The notes beneath the pieces are model-generated. The model saw only the letters and a program-made list of their open reading frames with translations, had not been told where the DNA came from and made no database searches. The translations under genes and the position numbers were made by a program. Positions 24,536 through 33,569 of a DNA stretch of 64,000 bases are shown piece by piece. The stretch comes from Lacibacter sediminis (GTDB lineage: Bacteria > Bacteroidota > Bacteroidia > Chitinophagales > Chitinophagaceae). Position 1 is the stretch's first letter, and each line of letters starts with the position of its first letter. The DNA is taken from NCBI RefSeq assembly GCF_014168535.1, contig NZ_CP060007.1, forward strand, positions 4,278,001 through 4,342,000, in the 5' to 3' direction.

Positions 24536-25565
24536 ATGTGAACAAGGTGGGATTGATTCCACCATGCGGTTTTTTTCCTAAATGTTCATACGCTTTCATT
24601 GTAACTTCTCTTCCTCTTGGAGTTCGTTGTAGAAAACCTTCCTGTATCAGGAATGGTTCATACACTTCTTCCAACGTACCTGACTCTTCACCAACTGCTG
24701 TTGCAATCGTGGTAATACCAACAGGTCCGCCTTTGAATTTTTCAATAATGGTCAGGAGAATTTTATTATCCATATCATCCAATCCATACTCATCCACATT
24801 CAACGCTTTGAGACCATGTTGCGTTACACCAAGATCAATTACACCATTACCCAACACCATCGCAAAATCACGCATGCGACGTAACAGTCCATTGGCAATT
24901 CGTGGTGTGGCACGGCTGCGTCCTGCAATTTCTTTTGATGCATCGCTGGTGATCTTCACATTTAAAATACCTGCTGCACGCAGAATAATTTTTTGCAGCG
25001 TTTCTGCATTATAATATTCCAGTCTTGATTTAATAGCAAAACGTGATAACAACGGCGCACTCAATAAACCACTTCTTGTAGTTGCGCCTACCAATGTAAA
25101 CGGATTGAGATTAAGTTGAATACTTCTTGCATTGGGTCCACTGTCGATCATAATATCAATGCGGTAATCCTCCATCGCCGCATATAAATATTCTTCTACC
25201 ACAGTACTTAAGCGATGGATCTCATCAATAAACAATACATCATTGGCTTCAAGTCCTGTTAACAACCCAGCAAGATCACCTGGCTTTTCAATAACAGGTC
25301 CGCTTGTTTCTTTAATGTTTACACCCAATTCATTTGCCACAATTCGACTTAATGTTGTTTTGCCCAAACCCGGAGGACCATGAAACAATACATGATCCAA
25401 TGCTTCGCCACGCATCTTCGCAGCTTTGATAAATATCTTGAGATTCTCAATGATCTGTTGCTGACCACTGAAGTCTTCAATATTCGAGGGACGAATATTA
25501 TTTTCAAATTCTTTTTCCGCAGCACTTAATGCTTCTCTGTCGCTATTTAAATTGGGATTGGCCAT
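24534..25565 (-). CDS. ruvB: Holliday junction branch migration helicase RuvB
   Basis: 343 residues. AAA+ ATPase with Walker A GPPGLGKTTLS (about 64-74), Walker B VLFIDEIHRL (about 113-122), sensor-like GATTRSGLLSAPLLSRF, RATPRIANGLLRR, and the winged-helix C-terminus ending TPRGREVTMKAYEHLG. It drives branch migration with RuvA; RuvC is encoded separately at about 49.4 kb. Alone in its transcript and divergent from the F420-reductase-like gene. Confidence 0.97.
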   Translation of the reverse strand: MANPNLNSDREALSAAEKEFENNIRPSNIEDFSGQQQIIENLKIFIKAAKMRGEALDHVLFHGPPGLGKTTLSRIVANELGVNIKETSGPVIEKPGDLAGLLTGLEANDVLFIDEIHRLSTVVEEYLYAAMEDYRIDIMIDSGPNARSIQLNLNPFTLVGATTRSGLLSAPLLSRFAIKSRLEYYNAETLQKIILRAAGILNVKITSDASKEIAGRSRATPRIANGLLRRMRDFAMVLGNGVIDLGVTQHGLKALNVDEYGLDDMDNKILLTIIEKFKGGPVGITTIATAVGEESGTLEEVYEPFLIQEGFLQRTPRGREVTMKAYEHLGKKPHGGINPTLFT

Positions 25566-25611
25566 TTCTCGTTGTAACTTACTGTAAAACTAAACAATAA
25601 AACCAATCGTC

Positions 25612-26274
25612 ATGAAAATAGGAATACTTGGTACCGGTGCTGTTGGCCAAACAATTGGCACAGCATTGATCAACAAAGGTCACGAAGTGTTGTTGGGCAG
25701 CCGCACCGCCACAAACCAAAAAGCACTTGCATGGACGGCACAAAACGGAAGTAATGCAAAGAACGGTACGTTTGAAGATGCCGCAGTTTTTGCAGAATTG
25801 ATTTTTCTTTGTCTCAATGGAACCGGTGCTGTTGATGCATTGCAGCAGGCAGGTAGTCATAATTTTAGTCGCAAAGTGGTGATAGATGTAACCAATCCAC
25901 TCGACTTTTCGCATGGCATGCCGCCTTCTTTATTACCGGAATACAGCAATAGCTGGTCGCTGGGCGAAGAAATACAAAAACAGTTGGAAGATGCACGAGT
26001 GGTAAAGGCGTTGAATACAGTTACAGCAAAGCTGATGGTAAATGCAGCGTTGGTAAACGATGCTAATCACAACCTGTTCATTTGCGGGAATGATATAGAT
26101 GCAAAAAATAAGGTGAAGCATCTGCTGGCAGAAAACTTCAACTGGAAACCGGAAAACATTCTGGATCTCGGCGATATGAAGTATGCACGTATGACTGAAG
26201 GCATTGTTCCTTTCTGGGTAAGCGTTATGCAACAACAGGGAACAGCAATGTTTAATTATTTAGTTGTGAGATGA
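25612..26274 (+). CDS. NADPH-dependent F420 reductase-like / NAD(P)-binding protein
   Basis: 220 residues. The N-terminal Rossmann motif GILGTGAVGQTIGTALINKGHE begins at residue 3, followed by the basic NADP-binding GSRT at about 31-34. VKALNTVTAKLM is the segment typical of F420:NADP oxidoreductase-like proteins. Bacteroidota generally lack F420, so the real partner is likely another hydride acceptor. No neighbour gives a pathway. A repeat-rich spacer follows. Confidence 0.8.
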   Translation: MKIGILGTGAVGQTIGTALINKGHEVLLGSRTATNQKALAWTAQNGSNAKNGTFEDAAVFAELIFLCLNGTGAVDALQQAGSHNFSRKVVIDVTNPLDFSHGMPPSLLPEYSNSWSLGEEIQKQLEDARVVKALNTVTAKLMVNAALVNDANHNLFICGNDIDAKNKVKHLLAENFNWKPENILDLGDMKYARMTEGIVPFWVSVMQQQGTAMFNYLVVR

Positions 26275-26329
26275 TGAGATAGCATCTGCTGCAACACGAT
26301 TAAGTTTATATTCTGGTTGTAAACAATAG

Positions 26330-26365
26330 CTCTGTTAAGACTCATTACTGATCATTCATTACTCA
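26330..26365. repeat. Degenerate ATTACTCAT word repeat
   Basis: CTCATTACTGATCATTCATTACTCATCAT, overlapping copies of CATTACT, between two converging genes. Confidence 0.5.
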
Positions 26366-27061
26366 TCATAAATACCTATTCATCTGCAAGATCAAATCTG
26401 GATCGGGACAATTTTTTAAATAGAAATTTTTATCGCTCATCCTGCATACGCCCGGATAATCTCCTTCATGCAATTCAATATTTTCAATGATCTGGAAATG
26501 CAGGTGTGGAGGCCAATGTCCATTTTCATGTGGTTCACCAAAATGTGCAAACTCCTGTTCACGGTTGATGTATTGTCCTTCAACAATAGCAATATCCTTT
26601 AAACTTACATGACCCCAGAGTGTATAAAATGCAGCACTTTCCAATTGATGCAGCAGAATAATTGTTGCACCATAATCACCATAACGGTCGTTGAATTTAA
26701 AACTGTGCACCATACCACCCAGCGGCGCAAACACAGGTGTTCCGGCTTTACCCCAAATATCAACACCTAAATGCAAACGTCTTGGTTCGCCGCCATCAAT
26801 ATCATCAAATACTTTACTTCTGCTGTAAACAGTTCGATGTTCTGCATAGCCGCCAATACCATATCGGGCACCTGCATTGCTTAACTGTTGATCAACATAG
26901 CTGCTGAATTTTGAAACATCCTCGATCACATCTTTGGTCAGTGCTTTATTCGCTTCGGTAAAATCCATTTTCAGCAATCGATCTTTTTCGGGATCAAAAG
27001 GAACAACAGGATAATACTGATGCTTGTTCTTTTCGAGAATATTGATAAGTGGCGTGCTCAT
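26366..27061 (-). CDS. M23 family (LytM-like) metallopeptidase without a signal peptide
   Basis: 231 residues. Zinc and catalytic residues of the lysostaphin fold are present: His97 and Asp101 in LHLGVDIWG, His151 in WGHVS, and His186/His188 in WPPHLHFQI. No N-terminal hydrophobic signal is visible: the first 65 residues are polar with several helices. A cytoplasmic or non-classically exported enzyme is thus implied, unlike most peptidoglycan-cutting M23 proteins. Divergent from a tricorn-like protease gene with only 58 nt between the starts. Confidence 0.85.
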   Translation of the reverse strand: MSTPLINILEKNKHQYYPVVPFDPEKDRLLKMDFTEANKALTKDVIEDVSKFSSYVDQQLSNAGARYGIGGYAEHRTVYSRSKVFDDIDGGEPRRLHLGVDIWGKAGTPVFAPLGGMVHSFKFNDRYGDYGATIILLHQLESAAFYTLWGHVSLKDIAIVEGQYINREQEFAHFGEPHENGHWPPHLHFQIIENIELHEGDYPGVCRMSDKNFYLKNCPDPDLILQMNRYL

Positions 27062-27119
27062 TCGTTTGTTTCCTCTTTATATTAGTAGCTGCTAAATTAC
27101 CACTCTAAAACGACAGGTT

Positions 27120-30100
27120 ATGTATAAACTGCTTTTGTCTATTTTATTAACAGTTTCTGTGCAAACCATTTTTGCCCAGGAAAATCCGTTGTGGATGCGT
27201 TACCCTGCCATCAGTCCCGATGGAAAAGAAATTGTATTCAGCTATAAAGGCGATCTGTATAAAGTAAGTGCCGATGGCGGTACAGCTTTAGCACTCACCA
27301 TGCATGAAGCACACGACTATCAACCGGTGTGGAGCCGAGATGGAAAAACGATTGCATTTGCAAGTGACCGTTATGGCAATTTCGATGTGTTTACGATTCC
27401 ATCAAGCGGTGGTGAAGTAATAAGATTGACTTATAACTCTGCTAATGATTTTCCATTTGATTTCAGCATCGACAACCAATCTGTATTGTTCGGAAGTGCA
27501 AGACATACAGTGAATACTAATGTACGTTTCCCAAGAGGTGCTTTGTTTTTGCAATCGTACTTAGCTCCTGTTAAAGGAGGAAGAAGTGTATTGATCTCTG
27601 CAACAGGTATGGAACATGCACAATACAACAGCAAAGGCGAAATGATCGTCTACCAGGATCGAAAAGGCACAGAAGATGCCTGGCGTAAACATCATACATC
27701 ATCACTAACAAGAGATATCTGGTTGTATGATGTTAAAACAAAAAACTATTCCAAGTTGAGTGGTTATGAAGGCGAAGACCGTGAACCCGTTTTCAGCAGT
27801 GATGATCAGTATGTGTATTATCTCTCCGAAAAAAATGGCAATCAGAATATTTACAAAGCACCTATCCGTTTAAAAATTGCAGAGAAGCAGATCAGTTCAT
27901 TTAAAGATCATCCTGTTCGTCATTTAACCAGGTCAAACGACAACACACTTTGCTTCACCTGGAACGGAGAAATTTATACTGTAAAAAATGATGGAGAGCC
28001 AAAGAAAGTAAACGTAAATGTTATTGCAGATGCAAAAACAAATGAAGAACGGATTGTTCCGGTGGTTGCTACTAATGGCGATTTTGCTGTTTCACCTAAC
28101 GGAAAGGAAGTAGCGATTATCTATCGTGGTGAAGTTTTTGTAACAAGTGTGGAAGGCGGCATTACCAAACGTATTACCAACACACCGCAGCAGGAACGTA
28201 TGGTAGAGTTTGGTGCCGATGGTAAAAGCATTTACTATTCAACCGAACGTAACGGCAGCTGGGATATTTACCGTTCCAGTATTGTTCGCAAAGAAGAACC
28301 TTATTTCTATGCATCTACTTTATTAAAAGAAGAAGCAGTGATTGCAACCGATAAAGAAGAATTTCAACCCGATGTTTCTCCCGATGGAAAAGAAATTGCT
28401 TATCTCGAAGAACGCAACATCATTAAAATATACAATATCGCATCAAAGACATTTAGGACAATTATTCCTGCCGGGATAAATTTTTCTTATGCAGATGGTG
28501 ATCAGAGTTATGATTGGAGCCCGGATAGTAAATGGCTGGCAACGGTGAGCAGTAAAGGTCGTTATGGTTCAAGAGAAGTAGTGATCTATAAAGCTGATGG
28601 CTCTGATAAAGATGGCACCGATGTTACACAAAGCGGTTTTTTTGATGGCGGACAAACTTACGTGTTGGATGGAAAAGCAATGTTATGGGCAACCGATAAA
28701 TATGGTAAACGTCCATTGGCTTACCAAGGCGCAAGAGAATCCGACATCTCTATTATGTTTTTTGATAAAGATGGTTATGATCGTTTCCGTTTAAGTAAAG
28801 AAGATTATGCTTTGCTGAAAGAACAGGAAGACAAAACAAAGAAAGACTCAGCAACAAGAGTAAAAGATTCGATTACAAAGAAAAACTGGCAGCCCAATTT
28901 TGAAAATATTCATGACCGCAAAATTCGTTTAACTGTCAACTCAATGAATATTGGCAGTTATGCATTATCTGCTACAGGCGATAAACTGTGGTACTCTGCC
29001 ACAACAGAACGTAATACCGATCTCTGGGAAATGAATACCCGTACAAGAGAAACAAAGATCGTTACACGTTTAGGAAATGGTGCAGATTTTATTGCTTCAG
29101 CTGATGGCAAAGCCTTGTTTGTGATCAGCGAACAGGGTTTAATGAAGTTTGAAACTGAAACAGGTAAGATCACTCCGATCAGCATCCGTAGTGAAATGGT
29201 TTTGAATACCGCAGGTGAGCGGGCTTATATTCTTGAGCATGCATGGCGGCAGGTAAAGAAAAAATTCTATGATCCCAAACTGCATGGTGTTGATTGGGAA
29301 ATGTATAAAAAAGCATACAGCAGATTCTTACCTTATATCAACAATAATTATGATTTCCAGGAATTGCTGAGTGAAATGCTGGGTGAGTTAAATGCATCAC
29401 ATACAGGAGGAAGATATAATTCACAAAATCCAAATGCAGATCAAACCGCATCGCTTGGTTTGTTTTATGATGAGTTTGTTGGAGGTGATGGTTTAAAAAT
29501 CACAGAAGTGATCACTGGTGGACCATTAGACATTGCAAACAGCAAAGTAAAAGCAGGAATGATCATTGAAAAAATTGATGGTGATGCTGTAACAGCTGCA
29601 AGTGATTGGGCACGCTTATTAAATCGTAAGGCAGGAAGAAATGTATTACTCTCAATATTTGATCCTGCAAAAAACAATCGCTTTGAAGAAAGTTTAAAAC
29701 CAATTACAGGTGCTGCAGAACAGGGTTTACTTTATACACGTTGGGTAAACATGATGCGGACCATGGTTGATAAACTGAGTGGAGAAAAAGTTGGTTATGT
29801 GCATGTACAGGGAATGAACGATGGCAGTTACAGAACCGTGTATGAAGAAGTGCTTGGACGCAACGCCGGTAAAGAAGCATTGATCGTTGATACACGTTTC
29901 AACGGTGGTGGCTGGTTACATGAAGACCTGTCGAATTTTCTCAACGGAAAAAATTACATCACGTTTAAACCCTATGGCTTTAGTGCAGAAGGTGGTGAAC
30001 CGCAGGGCAAATGGTTTAAACCAAGTTGTGTAGTGATGAGCGAAGCCAATTACAGTGATGCACATACCTTCCCCTATGCATACCGTGCAAAAGGAATTGG

Positions 30101-30347
30101 AAAGTTGATTGGTATGCCGGTACCAGGCACCAGTACATCGGTTTGGTGGGAAACACAAATTGATCCAACACTTGTATTTGGCATACCTATGATCGGAAAC
30201 TTTGGCGTAAAAGAAAATCGTTTGCTGGAAAACTTTCAGCTGGAACCGGATGTACGTGTTGAACTTCCGTATGATGCGCTCATCAATGGGAAAGATACCC
30301 AGATTGAAAAAGCTGTGGAAGAAATGCTGAAAGCGATTAAGAAATAA
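27120..30347 (+). CDS. Secreted tricorn-like S41 protease (copy 1)
   Basis: 1075 residues. Signal peptide (1-19, ending TIFAQ). Residues 20-540 form WD40/PD40-like beta-propeller repeats (PAISPDGKEIVFSYKGDLYKV, PDVSPDGKEIAYLEERN, YDWSPDSKWLATVSS). About 590-700 hold a second propeller part. The core domain follows with the tricorn Ser-His pair in NASHTGG (about 756-762), a PDZ domain (about 785-850) and an S41 domain whose nucleophile lies in NYSDAH (Ser, Asp; about 979-984). It probably degrades peptides in the periplasm. A homologue with the same layout lies at 34849-37974. Confidence 0.9.
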   Translation: MYKLLLSILLTVSVQTIFAQENPLWMRYPAISPDGKEIVFSYKGDLYKVSADGGTALALTMHEAHDYQPVWSRDGKTIAFASDRYGNFDVFTIPSSGGEVIRLTYNSANDFPFDFSIDNQSVLFGSARHTVNTNVRFPRGALFLQSYLAPVKGGRSVLISATGMEHAQYNSKGEMIVYQDRKGTEDAWRKHHTSSLTRDIWLYDVKTKNYSKLSGYEGEDREPVFSSDDQYVYYLSEKNGNQNIYKAPIRLKIAEKQISSFKDHPVRHLTRSNDNTLCFTWNGEIYTVKNDGEPKKVNVNVIADAKTNEERIVPVVATNGDFAVSPNGKEVAIIYRGEVFVTSVEGGITKRITNTPQQERMVEFGADGKSIYYSTERNGSWDIYRSSIVRKEEPYFYASTLLKEEAVIATDKEEFQPDVSPDGKEIAYLEERNIIKIYNIASKTFRTIIPAGINFSYADGDQSYDWSPDSKWLATVSSKGRYGSREVVIYKADGSDKDGTDVTQSGFFDGGQTYVLDGKAMLWATDKYGKRPLAYQGARESDISIMFFDKDGYDRFRLSKEDYALLKEQEDKTKKDSATRVKDSITKKNWQPNFENIHDRKIRLTVNSMNIGSYALSATGDKLWYSATTERNTDLWEMNTRTRETKIVTRLGNGADFIASADGKALFVISEQGLMKFETETGKITPISIRSEMVLNTAGERAYILEHAWRQVKKKFYDPKLHGVDWEMYKKAYSRFLPYINNNYDFQELLSEMLGELNASHTGGRYNSQNPNADQTASLGLFYDEFVGGDGLKITEVITGGPLDIANSKVKAGMIIEKIDGDAVTAASDWARLLNRKAGRNVLLSIFDPAKNNRFEESLKPITGAAEQGLLYTRWVNMMRTMVDKLSGEKVGYVHVQGMNDGSYRTVYEEVLGRNAGKEALIVDTRFNGGGWLHEDLSNFLNGKNYITFKPYGFSAEGGEPQGKWFKPSCVVMSEANYSDAHTFPYAYRAKGIGKLIGMPVPGTSTSVWWETQIDPTLVFGIPMIGNFGVKENRLLENFQLEPDVRVELPYDALINGKDTQIEKAVEEMLKAIKK

Positions 30348-30363
30348 TCAACTGCTTTAAAAC

Positions 30364-30397
30364 AAAAAGGCGATAGTTTAAAAACTATCGCCTTTTT
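30364..30397. terminator. Bidirectional terminator between the protease and haloperoxidase-like genes
   Basis: AAAAAGGCGATAGTTT, AA, AAACTATCGCCTTTTT: 16-bp perfect arms between converging genes. Confidence 0.9.
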
Positions 30398-31774
30398 TTA
30401 TAATTTTTTCAACGGAAGATCGACAAACAACTGCCCCACTTGTCTTCCTTGGTTAATACCTGCATTTACTGAAAACCTGAAATTAATACCACTCACGAGC
30501 CTTGATTTACCTACATCCTGAAGAAATCCATCAAGACTTGAATATGTCCATGTACCATATAAAGTATTTTGCGTACTGTCAATAACGGCATATTCAGTAC
30601 CAAAAGATTCTTCCAATACATGTACTGCTGAAGCTGCTGCACAAGCTGATGTTGAGGGATAAGAAGGATGTTGGAGTGTAGGTATAACTGTTGTCCAGTT
30701 GTTGAAACCCATAACGTTTCTTATATAAGTTATAGGGCGCAAAAGAGAATAGGTAAACTTAGCTTTAAATACAGCGGCAATGGCATCAAACATTGAACAA
30801 AATGTTTTTGCATAAATCACACTGGCTTCTTCCAGATTTGTATGTTCTTTAGTTATGATTTGAGACGTAAGTTTTGCTATATGAGCAGGTGTATTATAAT
30901 TTCCTCTGATGTCTCTCCATGCTTGTGACAGCCTTATATCATCAACTGTAAGATTTAAACTTAAATTATAAATTTCATTCGCTGCATTATAAAAGTCTGA
31001 AGAAGGTTCAGCAGAATAAACAGGAGGTGCAGGCGGCAATGTTATATTAACCGCATTTGAATAAAACGTTCTCAAGTTTCCCTGACATGCACCTGCTGCA
31101 GGAAAAAATCCAGGGAATGTGGGTACCCAGTTACCAAGTCCACCTAAAGGTATATAAGGCGAACAACCGGCCAATGTTCCATTTGCATTTAATGTACCGT
31201 CGGTTGTACTCCATGTATAAATAACATCGGCTACATATTTTCCAAACTCAATCGAAAATTGAAGTTGCTCTGCAGATACTTCTTTTAGGAAAGCAGCATT
31301 ATTAGACGCTTCCATTTGTTGGATGGATGCAAGATCAGCATTGGCGTTATAACTCTTGATGATTCTGCTCGCTGTACTTGCAATAGCAGCATTTGCACAA
31401 GCGGGCCAATAGTATTCCTTTTTATTGCTAAACTCAATGCTGTTGCCGGTGATGTACCTGTACATTGATTGATAGGATGGCATTCCCGGAACAACAGACT
31501 CATAAAGTGCAATGCCTGAGTAGCTAAGTATCCTCGCAATTTGAGGCGGCGGGAAGGGCGTATTTTTGGATAAATCGGCTAATAATGAAAACCAAGCTGT
31601 CGGAATACCGGCATCATATTTTTTGGCAAAGGGTAGTATATTGATCGGATCCAACTTTTTTTGCATAACCATTTTTTCACCTGGTTCAGCAGCGGGGGAA
31701 ATTTCTTTTTCGCAGCCAGTCACTATCAGCATTATACTCAGTATAGATCCTGATAAAACGTGTTTCATTTTCAT
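30398..31774 (-). CDS. Vanadium-dependent haloperoxidase / PAP2-like lipoprotein with degenerate active site
   Basis: 458 residues. Lipobox LIVTGC (Cys21). An all-helical PAP2/haloperoxidase core occupies about 60-455. The first phosphate/vanadate motif K-x6-RP is intact (Lys339, Arg346-Pro347). The second, normally PSGH or PSxH, reads PSTS with Ser376 at the His position. The third, normally SRxxxGxHFRFD, reads SRLVSGINFRFS: Asn431 for the catalytic His and Ser435 for Asp, while Ser424-Arg425 remain. The anion-binding Lys and Arg are thus kept but the acid-base residues are lost, which suggests a non-catalytic or altered-function protein. Confidence 0.8.
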   Translation of the reverse strand: MKMKHVLSGSILSIMLIVTGCEKEISPAAEPGEKMVMQKKLDPINILPFAKKYDAGIPTAWFSLLADLSKNTPFPPPQIARILSYSGIALYESVVPGMPSYQSMYRYITGNSIEFSNKKEYYWPACANAAIASTASRIIKSYNANADLASIQQMEASNNAAFLKEVSAEQLQFSIEFGKYVADVIYTWSTTDGTLNANGTLAGCSPYIPLGGLGNWVPTFPGFFPAAGACQGNLRTFYSNAVNITLPPAPPVYSAEPSSDFYNAANEIYNLSLNLTVDDIRLSQAWRDIRGNYNTPAHIAKLTSQIITKEHTNLEEASVIYAKTFCSMFDAIAAVFKAKFTYSLLRPITYIRNVMGFNNWTTVIPTLQHPSYPSTSACAAASAVHVLEESFGTEYAVIDSTQNTLYGTWTYSSLDGFLQDVGKSRLVSGINFRFSVNAGINQGRQVGQLFVDLPLKKL

Positions 31775-31846
31775 AATATTCTTATTTGACTGTAAATATG
31801 AAAACTAAACACTACTGCTAAGTGGTAAATAAACGACTTTCTGCGT

Positions 31847-32680
31847 TTACTCTTTCAATAGACCGAGCGTTCGCTCAAGCGCTTTTGATTCCTGATTGAA
31901 AAGTAACGTAGGAGGCACAGATGCAAACTCCTTATAATCTTTTACAAGATGCTGATAGTCGTGATAGCCAGTTGCTATTGCAATAGTAAGCCAGCTATGA
32001 AACGGATTCGCAAGCCGCATACAATAAGACTGATGAAAACGGGCTATGCGTGAAAAATGTTTGGGACTTACACCAACATATTTTTCAGATTTCCGTTCAA
32101 ATTGCCTTTGCGACAAACATGCTTGACTGGCCAGCCAATCAATAGAATGATTTTGATTGTTTGCAGCGATTAATTGAAACACTTCTTCAAAGGGTTCATT
32201 TTTGGCACGGATTTTCTTTACGATGGTCAAAAGAAATTCTTCAATAAAACCAATCATCTCTACATAGCTTTGTGCATCAGCAAGTTTATCATTTGTCTCA
32301 CGACCTTCAACAGGAAAAACAGATTCAAGATCAATATGTTGATTTAACAATTCGCTTCCGGGTATTCCGGTTAAACGATAGATGCCTCCGGGCTTAAATA
32401 CAACTTGTATCATTAATATTTCCGAAGAAGCACTTAACCTGTTTATGCGACTTGTAAACTGTCCGGTAATTACCGAACGGGGTCTTGCAATTGTTTTATT
32501 TTCTCCCAACACTTCTGTGATTTCAGCACCTTTCAAATAAAACACAATACAGTTTTCCGGATGTACAGGGTAGGGTTTAGCATTGATCGCAAGGTGAGAA
32601 GGTACAACAAAATGCCTCAGGCGGTATACTGAGACAAACTCATTTAATGATGGTATGGGGCTAACGTTTTTGAATATCAT
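31847..32680 (-). CDS. AraC family transcriptional regulator
   Basis: 277 residues. The N-terminal half (1-150) is a beta-rich sensor region (ENCIVFYLKGAEITEVLGEN, VITGQFTSRINRL) of the type found in Bacteroidota AraC proteins. The C-terminal double helix-turn-helix is at about 175-260: IDWLASQACLSQRQFERKSEKYVGVSPKHF, then SWLTIAIATGYHDYQHLVKDYKEF. Ligand unknown. It lies beside the haloperoxidase-like lipoprotein on the same strand, 72 nt upstream, so that gene is a plausible target or operon mate. Confidence 0.88.
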   Translation of the reverse strand: MIFKNVSPIPSLNEFVSVYRLRHFVVPSHLAINAKPYPVHPENCIVFYLKGAEITEVLGENKTIARPRSVITGQFTSRINRLSASSEILMIQVVFKPGGIYRLTGIPGSELLNQHIDLESVFPVEGRETNDKLADAQSYVEMIGFIEEFLLTIVKKIRAKNEPFEEVFQLIAANNQNHSIDWLASQACLSQRQFERKSEKYVGVSPKHFSRIARFHQSYCMRLANPFHSWLTIAIATGYHDYQHLVKDYKEFASVPPTLLFNQESKALERTLGLLKE

Positions 32681-32990
32681 AGCTACTTGCTCAGCCTCTC
32701 TTTAATAAAAATTAACCGTTGTTATAAAGATAATTTAAAATGTCAAAGAAAGAAACCCATTACAGGTACCTCTTACATTCATTTTTTATAATGACAATTA
32801 TTTTAAGGCAAAATAAATTTTATGTTATTGCCTTTACGAAGATTGAAAAAGGTAAAGCAGCTCAAAATGAGCTGAAGGCGCACGCTTAAAGCCTAAAGCT
32901 CTTTTCTAACAGGTAACATGAAATGCAAAAAAAATTAAAAAAATAACCCCAAATTATGCTTTGGGGTCTTTGTATTTCGCAGATCAGCAA
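32681..32990. other. 310-nt intergenic region
   Basis: No credible gene. On the minus strand it holds a weak AraC promoter (TTTC, 19 nt, TATCTTTA). There is a small hairpin CAGCTCA-AAA-TGAGCTG at 32858-32874, and the terminator of the upstream minus-strand gene near 32970. The 32930-32945 part is nearly pure A. Confidence 0.6.
32944..32970 (-). terminator. Terminator after the 159-residue hypothetical gene
   Basis: Minus strand: ACCCCAAA, short loop, TTTGGGGT, then a long T-rich run. Confidence 0.85.
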
Positions 32991-33470
32991 TCAGCAAACA
33001 ACAAGTTCTTGTTTACTGTAAAAAAACGATTTCACAGGGATGTTAATGGAGTTGATTAGCTCTTCTTCTAACATATTTGCAAACGTTTCAAAATACATGA
33101 TCACATCTTCCCGCACATTACGTTTCAACCAGCGAAAACCACCAGGCAATCGTTGCAACACGGCTTTGTCTTCCAGATATTCCAGGTTATGAATATCACT
33201 CGGCGTTAAACCAATTTCCTGCAGTTTGGTAATGAGTAAGCCTGCCGGTGCATTTGTAGTACCACAATAATCTTCGGCAAGCTCGGTCCACTCACCAATG
33301 CCGGTGTGTGCATACGCCAATATTTCTTCCTTACTTAATTTGGTAACTACCTGTGTAAGATTACCGCAATTGCATGCACCATGATTACCCCACGCATACG
33401 CAGCTCCGTTACGTAACCTTGCTGCGGTTTCACGCAGCGCTCCAATAAGTTGAATATTTGCCTGTGCCAT
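32991..33470 (-). CDS. Conserved hypothetical protein (Bacteroidota)
   Basis: 159 residues, no signal peptide or membrane segment. A first helix MAQANIQLIGALRETAARLRNG leads to YAWGNHGACNCGNLTQ (about 24-39), where CNC and a His could bind metal. LAEDYCGTTNAPAGLLITKLQEIGLT follows. The C-terminal half has a charged helical stretch FRWLKRNVREDVIMYFETFANMLEEELIN. I recognise it as a protein seen in related genomes but know no function. Monocistronic with its own terminator, divergent from the 363-residue secreted protein. Confidence 0.75.
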   Translation of the reverse strand: MAQANIQLIGALRETAARLRNGAAYAWGNHGACNCGNLTQVVTKLSKEEILAYAHTGIGEWTELAEDYCGTTNAPAGLLITKLQEIGLTPSDIHNLEYLEDKAVLQRLPGGFRWLKRNVREDVIMYFETFANMLEEELINSINIPVKSFFYSKQELVVC

Positions 33471-33569
33471 ACGCTAATTTCCAACTAATACAAAAATGCC
33501 GCTGCTTTTGTTGAAACATTAACATCGTTAAAAAATATTTACATCAACATTTCGTTTAAGCACTATCGC

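Noticed and set aside
32852..32880. Small regulatory RNA around the CAGCTCA hairpin
   Set aside because: Only a 7-bp stem, no adjacent U-run and no good promoter.
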